This document shows positions 1-7,491 of a stretch of DNA of 64,000 nt, piece by piece. The notes beneath the pieces are model-generated. The model made no database searches and was not told the DNA's origin. It saw only the letters and a program-made list of their open reading frames with translations. Origin of the DNA: Ewingella sp. CoE-038-23 (lineage in GTDB: Bacteria; Pseudomonadota; Gammaproteobacteria; Enterobacterales; Enterobacteriaceae); NCBI RefSeq assembly GCF_040419245.1, contig NZ_JAZHOH010000001.1, positions 4,030,001-4,094,000 on the forward strand. Reading direction: 5' to 3'. Within the stretch, counting starts at the first letter, position 1, and the number at the start of each line of letters is the position of its first letter. A program made the translations under genes and the position numbers.

Positions 1-2
1 TC

Positions 3-536
3 GTCGGCCACACTCAGTTTGGTTGTCGCCCATCCAGCAGTATTTTCTGGGTGTTCCTGATGGCGCTAAAACTGAAGAAATTCCCCTGTACGTTGGACGA
101 TAGAATTGACGTTATTCCGGTGGATTATTGCGCCATGGTATTGGTCAATCTCTGCCTGAATAGCGATATTCAGCACGATTTCTATCATATTTCATCCGGC
201 GATATGTCCACGCCTTTCCATGAAATAGATATTTGTGTCGCCAAAGCCAGCAATACGCCAGCGGCCGTTAATGAATACAAACAAACGACTTATCAAGACT
301 TCATTGGTATTCGCAAGCAGTTCAAAGATATTCTTGGCCCGTGCAATGATAAGATTATTTTACGCGCCATTAAATTATATGGCAGCTTCGCGGAATTAAA
401 CGTCAAATTCGATAACCGTCGTGTAATGGACATGGGCCTGCCAAAACCTATGCCATTTAAAAACTATATCGATAAGTGCGTTAGCTCCACGCACGGTCAA
501 ACCATCTCCGAACTGATGATGGTTGATTTTAAATAA
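3..536 (+). CDS. SDR / thioester-reductase-like NAD(P)-binding protein, 3' part only
   Basis: The reading frame is open to the left window edge, so this is the C-terminal ~177 residues of a longer protein. The visible part resembles the distal half of NAD_binding_4 (male-sterility or thioester-reductase) SDR proteins. It has a segment GHTQFGCRPSSSIFWVF, then RIDVIPVDYCAMVLVNL, the typical VDxVA-like stretch before the substrate-binding region, then YHISSG. The NAD-binding Rossmann motif and the Tyr-x-x-x-Lys pair would lie outside the window. Such domains release or reduce thioester-bound acyl chains in NRPS, PKS or fatty-acyl pathways, so a biosynthetic cluster may lie to the left; that is inference. 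The segment looks more AT-rich than the backbone further right. A strong terminator follows at 561. The family assignment is fair; substrate and role are unknown. Confidence 0.6.
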   Translation, partial: VGHTQFGCRPSSSIFWVFLMALKLKKFPCTLDDRIDVIPVDYCAMVLVNLCLNSDIQHDFYHISSGDMSTPFHEIDICVAKASNTPAAVNEYKQTTYQDFIGIRKQFKDILGPCNDKIILRAIKLYGSFAELNVKFDNRRVMDMGLPKPMPFKNYIDKCVSSTHGQTISELMMVDFK

Positions 537-560
537 GCCTTCAGAGAAACCGCTGAAAAT

Positions 561-597
561 AAAAATCCCGCGTTATATTTTTGCGCGGGATTTTTTT
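561..597 (+). terminator. Rho-independent terminator of the left-edge gene
   Basis: A ten-base stem AAATCCCGCG (563-572) pairs with CGCGGGATTT (584-593) across an AT-rich loop and is followed by a T run. It lies 25 bases after the stop codon of the left-edge gene. Confidence 0.85.
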
Positions 598-627
598 ATT
601 GCGGGCTTTTAGCGACAAATTTTTCGC

Positions 628-1251
628 TTACGGCATTCCGTTGCGACCAAACAGCCGGAAACCTTCGCGCTGGTTCAATCTTTCGTAGTAAGCCTCCACC
701 GCAGGCAGCGCCGGGCGAGCCATCGGGGTCATCGCCCAGCGGTTTACCGACAGGCCCAGCGGGATATCCGCCAGCGTGAAGCTGTCTCCCAGCACGTAGT
801 CACCGCTTTTTTGTAGCTGCGCTTCCAAAATCTGCATATGCCGATTCCAGTTACTCACTCCGGCTTCAATTAACGCCGGGTCCTGATGCTGCGCGCTATT
901 ACGCGCCAGCGCCGGGAAGGCGTAGCGCCAAGAGTTATTCAACTCGCCCGCCTGCCAGTCCATCCACTGCTCGGCCAGGGCGCGGGTTTTTATATCTGCC
1001 GAAAGCAGATCCTCACGCCCTTCGCGCGCCGCCAGATAGCGGCAAATCACGTTGGATTCCCACAGCACAAAATCGCCGTCGATCAGCACCGGCACCATGG
1101 CATTGGGATTTAATGCTTTGAACTCAGGGGTTTCGGTGGACTGAAATCCGCTGCCGTAGTCCTCGCGTAAATAATCCAGCCCTAGCTCATGACAGGTCCA
1201 CAGCACTTTGCGGACATTGATAGATGACGCCTTACCCAATAATTTCAACAC
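628..1251 (-). CDS. Glutathione S-transferase family protein
   Basis: A 207-residue cytosolic GST. The N-terminal thioredoxin-like domain (about 1-80) carries KASSINVRKV, where GSTs place the activating Ser or Cys, and the glutathione-binding WESNVICRYLA segment. An all-helical C-terminal domain follows (about 90-200) with the DSFTLADI motif of the conserved N-capping box. The GTG at 1251 is chosen as start because a perfect AGGAGGT lies seven bases upstream; the longer frame to 1308 would place this ribosome site inside the gene. GSTs conjugate or reduce electrophiles with glutathione. The physiological substrate cannot be read from sequence. The gene stands alone, 65 bases downstream of the GNAT gene on the same strand. 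Confidence 0.88.
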   Translation of the reverse strand: MLKLLGKASSINVRKVLWTCHELGLDYLREDYGSGFQSTETPEFKALNPNAMVPVLIDGDFVLWESNVICRYLAAREGREDLLSADIKTRALAEQWMDWQAGELNNSWRYAFPALARNSAQHQDPALIEAGVSNWNRHMQILEAQLQKSGDYVLGDSFTLADIPLGLSVNRWAMTPMARPALPAVEAYYERLNQREGFRLFGRNGMP

Positions 1252-1316
1252 GATACCTCCTGATAGACAGCAGACAATGTGAACATCAATGTGGATCTGG
1301 TGACCCATAAAAAGAG

Positions 1317-1847
1317 TTAAAAACGCGGCCCCGCACGTTTAAAAATGCGGGTTGGGCTGCCGTAATACTCGGTGTCGGTTTCCGCCACAAAGCCACACTT
1401 CTCGGCGAGGCGAATCGAAGCAATATGTTCAGGATCGATGATGCAGCAGAGCTGGCGGTCGAGGTGGGTGTCGGCCCACTCCAGCACTTTCTGCGCGGCT
1501 TCCAGCGCATAGCCTTTGCCGTGGAAAGCCGGGGAGATCACCCAGCCCATCTCGGCCAAACCTTCCAGCGAGGGGGTGATATCGCGCTGATAATCCGCAA
1601 TACCCACTTCACCAACAAAGGTGCCGTCACGCAGACAAACGGCCCAATAGCCAAAGCCCAGCATCTGCCAGTGACCCGGATAACGCAATAAGCGGCTCCA
1701 ACTGGCCTCTCGGCTGGACGGCGTGCCGCCGATATACTTCACCACGTCGGGGTTGGCCCACTGCTCGGCAATGGCATCAAAATCTTCCACGCGATGGCCG
1801 CGCAGGACAAGGCGCACAGTTTCTAAAACGGGGGCAGAAGTCAGCAT
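1317..1847 (-). CDS. GNAT family N-acetyltransferase (RimJ/RimL-like)
   Basis: A 176-residue single GNAT domain of the Acetyltransf_3 (RimJ/RimL) type. It opens with LETVRLVLRGHRVEDFDAI, has the strand VGEVGIADYQ, and the acetyl-CoA-binding turn FHGKGYALEAAQKVLEWA around residues 108-125. The C-terminal ASIRLAEKCGFVAE is the classic family signature. These enzymes transfer acetyl from acetyl-CoA to a protein N-terminus or to small amines; the substrate here is unknown. It precedes the GST gene on the same strand and follows an AraC-type regulator gene by about 70 bases, so the three could share a transcript, although no operon signal was identified. Confidence 0.85.
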   Translation of the reverse strand: MLTSAPVLETVRLVLRGHRVEDFDAIAEQWANPDVVKYIGGTPSSREASWSRLLRYPGHWQMLGFGYWAVCLRDGTFVGEVGIADYQRDITPSLEGLAEMGWVISPAFHGKGYALEAAQKVLEWADTHLDRQLCCIIDPEHIASIRLAEKCGFVAETDTEYYGSPTRIFKRAGPRF

Positions 1848-1916
1848 GGGGTTGGCTCATTAAATTTCACTAAATCATAAGCTAACACTGAAATACGTGG
1901 GGAGGGAATGGACTTT

Positions 1917-2795
1917 TTAGCGCAAGATTTGCTGGCGAAGTTCGGTCGGCGTGATACCACGCATGGCTTTGAAACGGTTACTAAAATGGCTGGTCGAGCT
2001 GAAGCCGCACTCCAGCGCAATGGCCGTGACGTCCAGCGCGCTGCCGCGCAGTAAGTTCTCGCCCTGAATGAGCCGGGCATTCATCACATACTGATGGGGC
2101 GCCATGCCCATGCTCTGTTTGAACATGCGGGCAAAGTGGAATTCGCTCAGCTCCGCCAAGGCCGCCAGCTCGGCCAAGAGTAGCGACTGGGAAAGATTGG
2201 CGTGAATATACTCTTTTACCCGGTTAAGTACCGCAGGCGACAGCCCGCCGCGCACCGTCGGCAAGGCCCACTGTAGCTGGGTGTAGTTTTTCACCAGATG
2301 GGCCATCAGCAGCGTGGAGGCACTGCTGAGCATCAGGTGGTTGCTACGCTCCTGCCACTGGCTACTGAGCAAAAACTGGCGATAGAGCAGCGTGATTTGC
2401 GGGTCTTCGGCAAAAGTTCGCTCTTCCAATTGAATGCTCGCCGGTGTGCGTTCCCACGTCTGCTCGACCAAATGCAGCAGATGCTCATCACTGCAATACA
2501 GATGCACGAAGGAGAGATCGTCGCGCACGTCCCAACTCGACACATTATTTTTGGGCATGATGCAGAAGCGATCCGGGCCACCGCCGTTCCGCCAGCCGGA
2601 GCGCGTTTTATGATAGGTTTCATAGCCATCCGCCACGTAGAGGCTCAGAGTATGGTGGTCAGGATTCTCCTGCGTGACGCAGTCATTCTTGTTCGACCAG
2701 GCGGCGAGCTTAATACCAGAGCCTAACTCCACGCTGTCGTGCAGGACAGCATGATGCTTCCTGAGCGTTTCGAACGCCTGATAAACCTTGCCCAT
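1917..2795 (-). CDS. AraC family transcriptional regulator
   Basis: About 292 residues. The N-terminal part is a cupin-like ligand-binding region containing HTLSLYVADGYETYHK. The C-terminal ~100 residues hold the double helix-turn-helix of AraC/XylS proteins: LLAELAALAELSEFHFARMF for the first helix pair and VTAIALECGFSSTSHFSNRF plus KAMRGITPTELR for the second. It is divergent from the EamA exporter at 2975, its most likely target. The start is uncertain: the ATG at 2795 lacks a clear Shine-Dalgarno sequence, and the frame stays open to a TTG at 2900. The effector is unknown. Confidence 0.82.
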   Translation of the reverse strand: MGKVYQAFETLRKHHAVLHDSVELGSGIKLAAWSNKNDCVTQENPDHHTLSLYVADGYETYHKTRSGWRNGGGPDRFCIMPKNNVSSWDVRDDLSFVHLYCSDEHLLHLVEQTWERTPASIQLEERTFAEDPQITLLYRQFLLSSQWQERSNHLMLSSASTLLMAHLVKNYTQLQWALPTVRGGLSPAVLNRVKEYIHANLSQSLLLAELAALAELSEFHFARMFKQSMGMAPHQYVMNARLIQGENLLRGSALDVTAIALECGFSSTSHFSNRFKAMRGITPTELRQQILR

Positions 2796-2974
2796 GGTGC
2801 GCACCGTTGGAATAAATGAGAGCGCTAAGTGTAACGGTTTGGCGGGTGCGGAGGCCAGTTTTTGAGCTTTCACCCTGAAAAAAAGCGCAAGAATATGCAA
2901 ACCCCAGCAGCCCGGTGCAAGCGCGGTCGCGGCAAATGCCGCAGAATTCCGCCTTTCTATACCGGGGATTGAAC

Positions 2975-3883
2975 ATGAACGCGCTGTTATATATTTCGAT
3001 TATTTTGGTCTGGGGCACGACGTGGTTTGCTATTTATCTTCAGCAAGGTGATGTTCCTGCGTCAGTTTCTATTTTTTATCGTTTCCTGCTGGCCGCCATC
3101 CTGATGCTGATTGTCATGCTGGCAACCCGCCGCCTGCGCCGCCTGCCGCTGCGCGACCACCTGTTTTGCATGGTGCAGGGCTGCTGCGTGTTCAGCTTCA
3201 ACTTCTACTGCTTCTACCATGCTGCGGCCTATATCAGCACCGGGCTGGAATCGGTGATTTTCTCCATGTCAGTGCTGTTCAATGCCTTTAACGGCATGCT
3301 GTTCTTCCGCCAAAAGCTCGCGCCAACGCTGATCCCCGCTTCTATCCTCGGTCTGGCGGGCATTGTGACCCTGTTCTGGCACGACCTTTCCGCGTCCCAT
3401 ATCGCGCCAGAATTACTCAAAGGCATTGGCCTGAGCCTGCTCGGCACCTACGGTTTCTCGCTGGGCAATATGATCAGCACCCGCCACAAAAATCGCGGGC
3501 TGGACGTGTTCTCCACCAACACTTACGCGATGTTTTATGGCACCGCAGTGATTGGCGCGCTGGCCCTGTCGCAGGGTGAATCCTTCGCCATCGACCTGAC
3601 GCCGCAGTATATCGGCTCACTGATTTACCTCGCCGTGTTCGGCTCGGTAGTGGCGTTCGGCATCTATTTCAGCCTGGTCGGGCGTATCGGGGCCAGCCAA
3701 GCGGCTTACAGCACCCTGCTGTTCCCATTGGTGGCGCTAACTGTCTCTACTTTCGGCGAAGGCTATCAGTGGCACGTTAACGCAGTGATTGGGCTCGGCA
3801 TGATCCTGCTGGGGAATTTCGTGATGTTCGCCAAACCTAACTGGTTCAGCGGATGGCGTAAAACGGATAAAGCATTGAGTTAA
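2975..3883 (+). CDS. EamA/RhaT family (DMT) membrane exporter
   Basis: A 302-residue inner-membrane protein with ten predicted hydrophobic segments arranged as two EamA repeats. The first begins ISIILVWGTTWFAIYLQQG, the hallmark opening with VWG-TTW, followed by ASVSIFYRFLLAA. The second repeat includes GLSLLGTYGFSLGNMIS and SQAAYSTLLFPLVAL. DMT exporters usually expel amino acids, purines or metabolites. The ATG at 2975 has GGGG nine bases upstream; the longer frame from 2915 lacks this spacing. The gene is divergent from the AraC regulator. Substrate unknown. Confidence 0.85.
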   Translation: MNALLYISIILVWGTTWFAIYLQQGDVPASVSIFYRFLLAAILMLIVMLATRRLRRLPLRDHLFCMVQGCCVFSFNFYCFYHAAAYISTGLESVIFSMSVLFNAFNGMLFFRQKLAPTLIPASILGLAGIVTLFWHDLSASHIAPELLKGIGLSLLGTYGFSLGNMISTRHKNRGLDVFSTNTYAMFYGTAVIGALALSQGESFAIDLTPQYIGSLIYLAVFGSVVAFGIYFSLVGRIGASQAAYSTLLFPLVALTVSTFGEGYQWHVNAVIGLGMILLGNFVMFAKPNWFSGWRKTDKALS

Positions 3884-3902
3884 ATCGGGTTGGCCTGAGG
3901 GA

Positions 3903-4250
3903 TCAGGCCAATAGACTTTCTCCACCAATCAGCGGAATGATTCTGGCAAGTACATCATCAAAAAGCTGAGGTTCAGCTCGGACAATAAACTTGGCCTTAC
4001 GCTGCCGCCAATCAAGTGTGTGAATTAACGTGGTGGCGACAACACTAGGAGTTTCAAGGTTATTGACCAATACTTCCGTCGGCGCTCCCCGAATACTGCT
4101 GCTGATCGGTGTACATATCACCAAGCCAGTGACGGTGCTGTAAGTTTCATGAGAGAGGATAAGGGCTGGACGGTATTTCCCTATTTCTTTGCCTTTCGTC
4201 GGCTCAAAATCCAGCCAGCAAATATCTCCGCGTTTGGGTATATAAATCAA
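3903..4250 (-). CDS. Type II toxin, PemK/MazF family endoribonuclease
   Basis: A 115-residue MazF-like toxin. It starts YIPKRGDICWLDFEPTKG, contains the catalytic-loop KYRPALILS with Arg27 and the TPISSS strand (47-52) that corresponds to the MazF Arg/Thr active-site pair, and ends with a helix DDVLARIIPLIG. MazF enzymes cut mRNA at short sequences. The start codon is TTG at 4250, overlapping the antitoxin stop as TTGA, so translation is probably coupled to the antitoxin and kept low. No other in-frame ATG or GTG is nearby. It is closest to chromosomal MazF/ChpB proteins. The antitoxin gene lies directly upstream. Confidence 0.9.
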   Translation of the reverse strand: MIYIPKRGDICWLDFEPTKGKEIGKYRPALILSHETYSTVTGLVICTPISSSIRGAPTEVLVNNLETPSVVATTLIHTLDWRQRKAKFIVRAEPQLFDDVLARIIPLIGGESLLA

Positions 4251-4495
4251 AAATCTAACTCCCTGTCCTTAGGTTCTACCAATTCATCCGCATGGGCGGT
4301 GTAGGCACTCAATCCCATCAGTAAATCTGCTTCCGTCACGTTTTTCTTCTCGGCTTTACGAATATGCAAACCCTCTTCCGTAATTTCGACGTCTACGACA
4401 TCCCCTTCTTCAAACTGTGGAATCGACTTCAAATTTCCTGACAGCCTGAGCGCAATGCTGTTACCCCATTTCTGTAATGTAGCTTGTGTTCGCAT
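4247..4495 (-). CDS. MazE-like antitoxin (AbrB/SpoVT fold)
   Basis: An 82-residue antitoxin with an N-terminal swapped-hairpin DNA-binding domain: ATLQKWGNSIALRLSGNL, the MazE signature, then FEEGDVVDVEITEEGLHIRK. The C-terminal ~30 residues, rich in acid residues (ADELVEPKDRELDF), should wrap the toxin. The ATG at 4495 is used because AAGGAA lies eight bases before it. The gene is first in a two-gene operon with the MazF-like toxin and probably autorepresses its own promoter just upstream, as known for MazE. Confidence 0.9.
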   Translation of the reverse strand: MRTQATLQKWGNSIALRLSGNLKSIPQFEEGDVVDVEITEEGLHIRKAEKKNVTEADLLMGLSAYTAHADELVEPKDRELDF

Positions 4496-4536
4496 CGTAT
4501 ATTCCTTCATCAATGTATCTACAAAGAGTATACGCA

Positions 4537-4574
4537 ATAAAGCCCGCCGCTGACTATGCAGTGACGGGCTTTAT
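4537..4574 (-). terminator. Terminator between the SDR gene and mazEF
   Basis: ATAAAGCCCG (4537-4546) pairs perfectly with CGGGCTTTAT (4565-4574) around an 18-base loop. On the minus strand it ends in a short T-rich tail. It closes the transcript from the SDR gene and isolates the toxin-antitoxin pair. Confidence 0.7.
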
Positions 4575-4689
4575 CATTTAAATATCAGATCTGCCTTCAG
4601 ATAAAATTCTGCAATAAACGCTCTTACATCGCAGGCTTCAACAAATCTTCCAACCCAATACGGCGGAACAGCTCGGTGCGGCCATCCAT

Positions 4690-4745
4690 GTGACCGGGGT
4701 GAGCGAGCGCAGCCAACACCCCACAACTCGAAGTATGACGGGGAT
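4690..4745. repeat. Truncated ERIC (IRU) element
   Basis: The sequence GTGACCGGGGTGAGCG followed by AGCCAACACC and GAAGTATGACGGGG matches the right half of the enterobacterial repetitive intergenic consensus, including the stretch used for the classic ERIC2 primer. The left half (CCCAGGAGCTTAC) is missing. On the minus strand the flanking bases continue as a short open frame that ends TELFRRIGLEDLLKPAM, possibly the tail of a lost gene into which the element was inserted; that part is inference. Confidence 0.75.
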
Positions 4746-4754
4746 GAAGGGGAT

Positions 4755-5498
4755 TTAGATGATGCCGCCATTAGCGCGCAGCGTCTGGCCATTGATCCAT
4801 GCACCATCAGGACCAGCCAAGAAAGCAACCACGGCGGCAATATCTTCTGGCTGGCCGAGACGTTCCAGAGGAGCCACTTTTGAAATGGTTTCAATCAGTT
4901 GCTCTGACTTACCGTTGAAGAACAGGTCAGTGGCCGTTGGGCCTGGAGCTACCGAGTTGACGGTGATTTGGCGCCCTCGCAGCTCTTTGGTTAACACCCG
5001 GCTCATGGCTTCCACCGCCGCCTTGGTGGCAGCATAGACGCCGTACGTTGGCTGGTAGAGGCCCACCACGCTTGAAGAGAAGTTAATGATTCGGCCGCCG
5101 TTACGCATGCCTTTCGCCGCTTCGCGCAGGGTGTTGAAGGTGCCTTTCAGGTTGATATCAATCAGGCTGTCGAAGGTGGCATCGTCAGTATCAGCAATGC
5201 TCGACAGCGGCATTACGCCCGCGTTATTGACCAACACGTCGATGCCGCCGAAAGCCTGCTCGGCGCTGGCAAACATTTTTGCCACAGCCGCAGAGTCACT
5301 CACGTCTGCCTGTGCGCTCACTGCGCGGCCACCCGCCTGTTCGATTCTCTGCACCAACGCGTCAGCGGTTTCAGCACCACGGGAGTAGTTCACAATCACG
5401 GTGAAACCCTCTTTCGCCAAACGTTCTGCAATCGCCGCGCCGATACCCCGTGACGCGCCCGTTACTAAAGCCACTTTGTTTTGAGTTGTAGTTGTCAT
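4755..5498 (-). CDS. SDR family NAD(P)-dependent oxidoreductase
   Basis: A 247-residue classical short-chain dehydrogenase. It has the cofactor motif TGASRGIGAAIA near the N-terminus, NNAG at about 91-94, the catalytic Ser (INFSSSVVG) and YGVYAATKAA with Tyr-x-x-x-Lys, and the closing PGPTATDLF loop. An acidic residue is absent after the second strand (VNYSRGAE has Arg), which favours NADPH. It is similar to 3-oxoacyl-ACP-reductase-like SDRs of unknown substrate. It is divergent from a LysR-type regulator at 5638, the usual arrangement for a LysR-controlled detoxification or redox enzyme. Confidence 0.9.
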   Translation of the reverse strand: MTTTTQNKVALVTGASRGIGAAIAERLAKEGFTVIVNYSRGAETADALVQRIEQAGGRAVSAQADVSDSAAVAKMFASAEQAFGGIDVLVNNAGVMPLSSIADTDDATFDSLIDINLKGTFNTLREAAKGMRNGGRIINFSSSVVGLYQPTYGVYAATKAAVEAMSRVLTKELRGRQITVNSVAPGPTATDLFFNGKSEQLIETISKVAPLERLGQPEDIAAVVAFLAGPDGAWINGQTLRANGGII

Positions 5499-5574
5499 GT
5501 TCTCTTCCTCGTCATTGATTAATTAGTCAGCAGCGTTGCTCACCGTTGAACAGAGAGTAGTCCATTGAACTTTT

Positions 5575-5617
5575 CGAATAATTACCTAATATTCGTTAAC
5601 ACTATCCGAATAATTCG
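5575..5617. promoter_or_regulatory. Candidate LysR operator between the SDR and LysR genes
   Basis: The 139-base divergent interval holds two direct copies of CGAATAATT (5575-5583 and 5607-5615), with an inverted half-site AATATTCG (about 5587-5594) between them. The second copy is part of the palindrome CGAATAATTCG. AT-rich dyads of this kind between divergent genes are typical LysR binding sites. Assignment rests on position and symmetry only. Confidence 0.5.
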
Positions 5618-5637
5618 AACAATAAAGAGAGCCAAAG

Positions 5638-6531
5638 GTGGATAAACTCGACAGCATGCGGCTGTTCACCCGCGTGGTAGAACTGCGCAGTTTTACCCAG
5701 GCCGCGCAGGATCTGGATTTAAAACGTTCAACCGTCACCGACGCCATCAAACAGCTGGAGCAGCGGCTGAATGTCCGGCTGTTGCAGCGCACCACTCGCC
5801 ACGTCAGCGCGACGCTGGATGGTGAAGCTTATTATCAGCGCTGTTTGCGGATTTTAGCTGACGTCGAGGAGGCCGAGATGGCTTTTGCCGGAGCACGGCC
5901 CAAGGGGATTTTGCGGGTAGACGTGCACGGCACCATGGCGCGCTACTTCGTCCTGCCGGGCCTGCCGGAGTTTCTGGCGCGCTATCCCGACATAGAAATG
6001 GTGCTGAGCGAAGGGGATCGCTTGGTGGATTTGGTACGCGAAGGCATCGACTGCGTGATCCGCGCCGGGGAGCTAAAAGACAGCGATATGGTGGCGCGAT
6101 CGCTGGGGCAGCTTGAAGAGATAACCTGCGCCAGCCCTGATTATTTGCAGCGCGTCGGCACGCCAAAAACGCTGGAAGATCTTCAGGGACATCAGATGAT
6201 TGGCTATCGCTCGACCGCCACCGGCGGCTTATTGCCACTGGTGTTCAACGTCGAGGGGAAAGTGCATTCTGTGACCCTACCCACCACGCTTTCGGTGACC
6301 GGCGCAGAGAGCATGAAAGAAGCGGCCAGACGCGGGCTGGGGATTATTCAGGTGCCAAAATATGGTTTAACCGAGGATTTGCAAAGCGGCGCGTTGGTGC
6401 AGATTTTGCCGCAGTTCCCCCCTGGTTCGATGCAAGTTTCCCTGCTTTACCCGCGCAACCGCCAGCTGTCGCCAAGAGTGCGGGTGTTTATTGACTGGAT
6501 GGTGAAGGAGTTTGCGGCCAGGAATCAGTAA
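5638..6531 (+). CDS. LysR family transcriptional regulator
   Basis: A 297-residue LysR regulator. The winged helix-turn-helix occupies about 1-60: MRLFTRVVELRSFTQAAQDL followed by RSTVTDAIKQLEQRLNVRLL. The effector domain runs from about 90 to 290 with the two periplasmic-binding-like lobes. It belongs to the group with a TTRHVSATLDGEAYYQRC linker helix that commonly controls adjacent SDR or quinone-reductase genes. The start is GTG at 5638 with a weak purine-rich site upstream. It is divergent from the SDR gene, which is its probable target, and convergent with an AraC gene, whose stop lies only 3 bases away. Confidence 0.9.
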   Translation: MDKLDSMRLFTRVVELRSFTQAAQDLDLKRSTVTDAIKQLEQRLNVRLLQRTTRHVSATLDGEAYYQRCLRILADVEEAEMAFAGARPKGILRVDVHGTMARYFVLPGLPEFLARYPDIEMVLSEGDRLVDLVREGIDCVIRAGELKDSDMVARSLGQLEEITCASPDYLQRVGTPKTLEDLQGHQMIGYRSTATGGLLPLVFNVEGKVHSVTLPTTLSVTGAESMKEAARRGLGIIQVPKYGLTEDLQSGALVQILPQFPPGSMQVSLLYPRNRQLSPRVRVFIDWMVKEFAARNQ

Positions 6532-6534
6532 GTG

Positions 6535-7491
6535 TTACAGCACCATGCTGACCAGCCTGAGCTGTTCAATGTCCTGCAACGGCGGCGCGCCAAAAGAGCG
6601 GCGATACTCACGGTTAAATTGCGAAGGGCTTTCATAACCGACCTGAAAAGCCGCCGTGGCGGCGTCGAGGTCCCCCGCCAACAGTAAACGTCGCGCTTCC
6701 AGCAGGCGAATTTGCTTTTGATATTGCAGCGGACTCATGGCCGTTAGCGCCTTGAAGCGATGATGCAGGTTGGAGACGCTCATGCCCACCAGCTTGGCTA
6801 ACTCCTCCATGCGCAGCGGTTTGCTGAAGTTCTGTTTAATCCATATCACCGCGTCGCTCACCCCTTTGCCCTGATAATAGGAAAGCAGGTGGTGGTAAAA
6901 CGCATCGCATTTTGGGTTAGTGATCAGCCGGTAGAAGATCTCCTTTTTCACCAGTCCGCCCAATGCCTGCAGCTCCTGCGGGTTGTCGAGCATGCTAATC
7001 AGCCGTAAAAAAGCGTCCTGTAACTGCTCGTCAGAATGCGCCACGTAGGCCGCCACGCTGCTGCCTTGCCCTGTGGGCGGCGCGACTTTCATGTCGATCA
7101 GCAGGTCGGCCATTTCCGGGATATTCAGGTCAATGCGTACGCCAAGGTAAGGCTCATCCTGCGTCGCCCGCGTCACTTGCCCGGCAATCAGCATATCGAT
7201 GGCGGCCAGCACGTAGCTGCCCGCACCGTAATCCGTCACTTCCTGGCCGATCAGCACGCGCTTTCCACCCTGTAACACCATGCACACCGCGGGTTCCAGC
7301 ATGCCCTTCTTCATGTCGGTCGGCTCGGCGTAGCGAATGAAAGACAGCCAGGGCAGCGCGGTTTGCAGCGTCACTTCACTGGCGTCGAGACCGGCATAGC
7401 AGGCCGTTACCCGCTGGCGCAGCTTGTGCAGCGTCGGCGAATCCTCGAGATGTGAACGGCTTCTTGGCGGACTCTCTGGCTGTCGATTCAT
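6535..7491 (-). CDS. AraC family regulator with AraC_N (type 1) domain
   Basis: A 318-residue regulator. Residues about 45-195 form an AraC_N-type sensing domain (PAVCMVLQGGKRVLIGQEV, typical of YqhC-like proteins). The C-terminal 100 residues carry the double HTH: RMEELAKLVGMSVSNLHHRF and ATAAFQVGYESPSQFNREYR. Its ATG overlaps the stop codon of the upstream aldehyde dehydrogenase gene as TAATG, so the two are cotranscribed and translationally coupled. YqhC-type proteins respond to aldehydes, which suits an aldehyde dehydrogenase partner; that link is inference. Confidence 0.9.
   Translation of the reverse strand: MNRQPESPPRSRSHLEDSPTLHKLRQRVTACYAGLDASEVTLQTALPWLSFIRYAEPTDMKKGMLEPAVCMVLQGGKRVLIGQEVTDYGAGSYVLAAIDMLIAGQVTRATQDEPYLGVRIDLNIPEMADLLIDMKVAPPTGQGSSVAAYVAHSDEQLQDAFLRLISMLDNPQELQALGGLVKKEIFYRLITNPKCDAFYHHLLSYYQGKGVSDAVIWIKQNFSKPLRMEELAKLVGMSVSNLHHRFKALTAMSPLQYQKQIRLLEARRLLLAGDLDAATAAFQVGYESPSQFNREYRRSFGAPPLQDIEQLRLVSMVL

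Noticed and set aside
4574-4894. 106-codon minus-strand frame covering the ERIC half and the end of the SDR gene
   Set aside because: It overlaps the SDR gene in another frame, starts inside it and has no family likeness.
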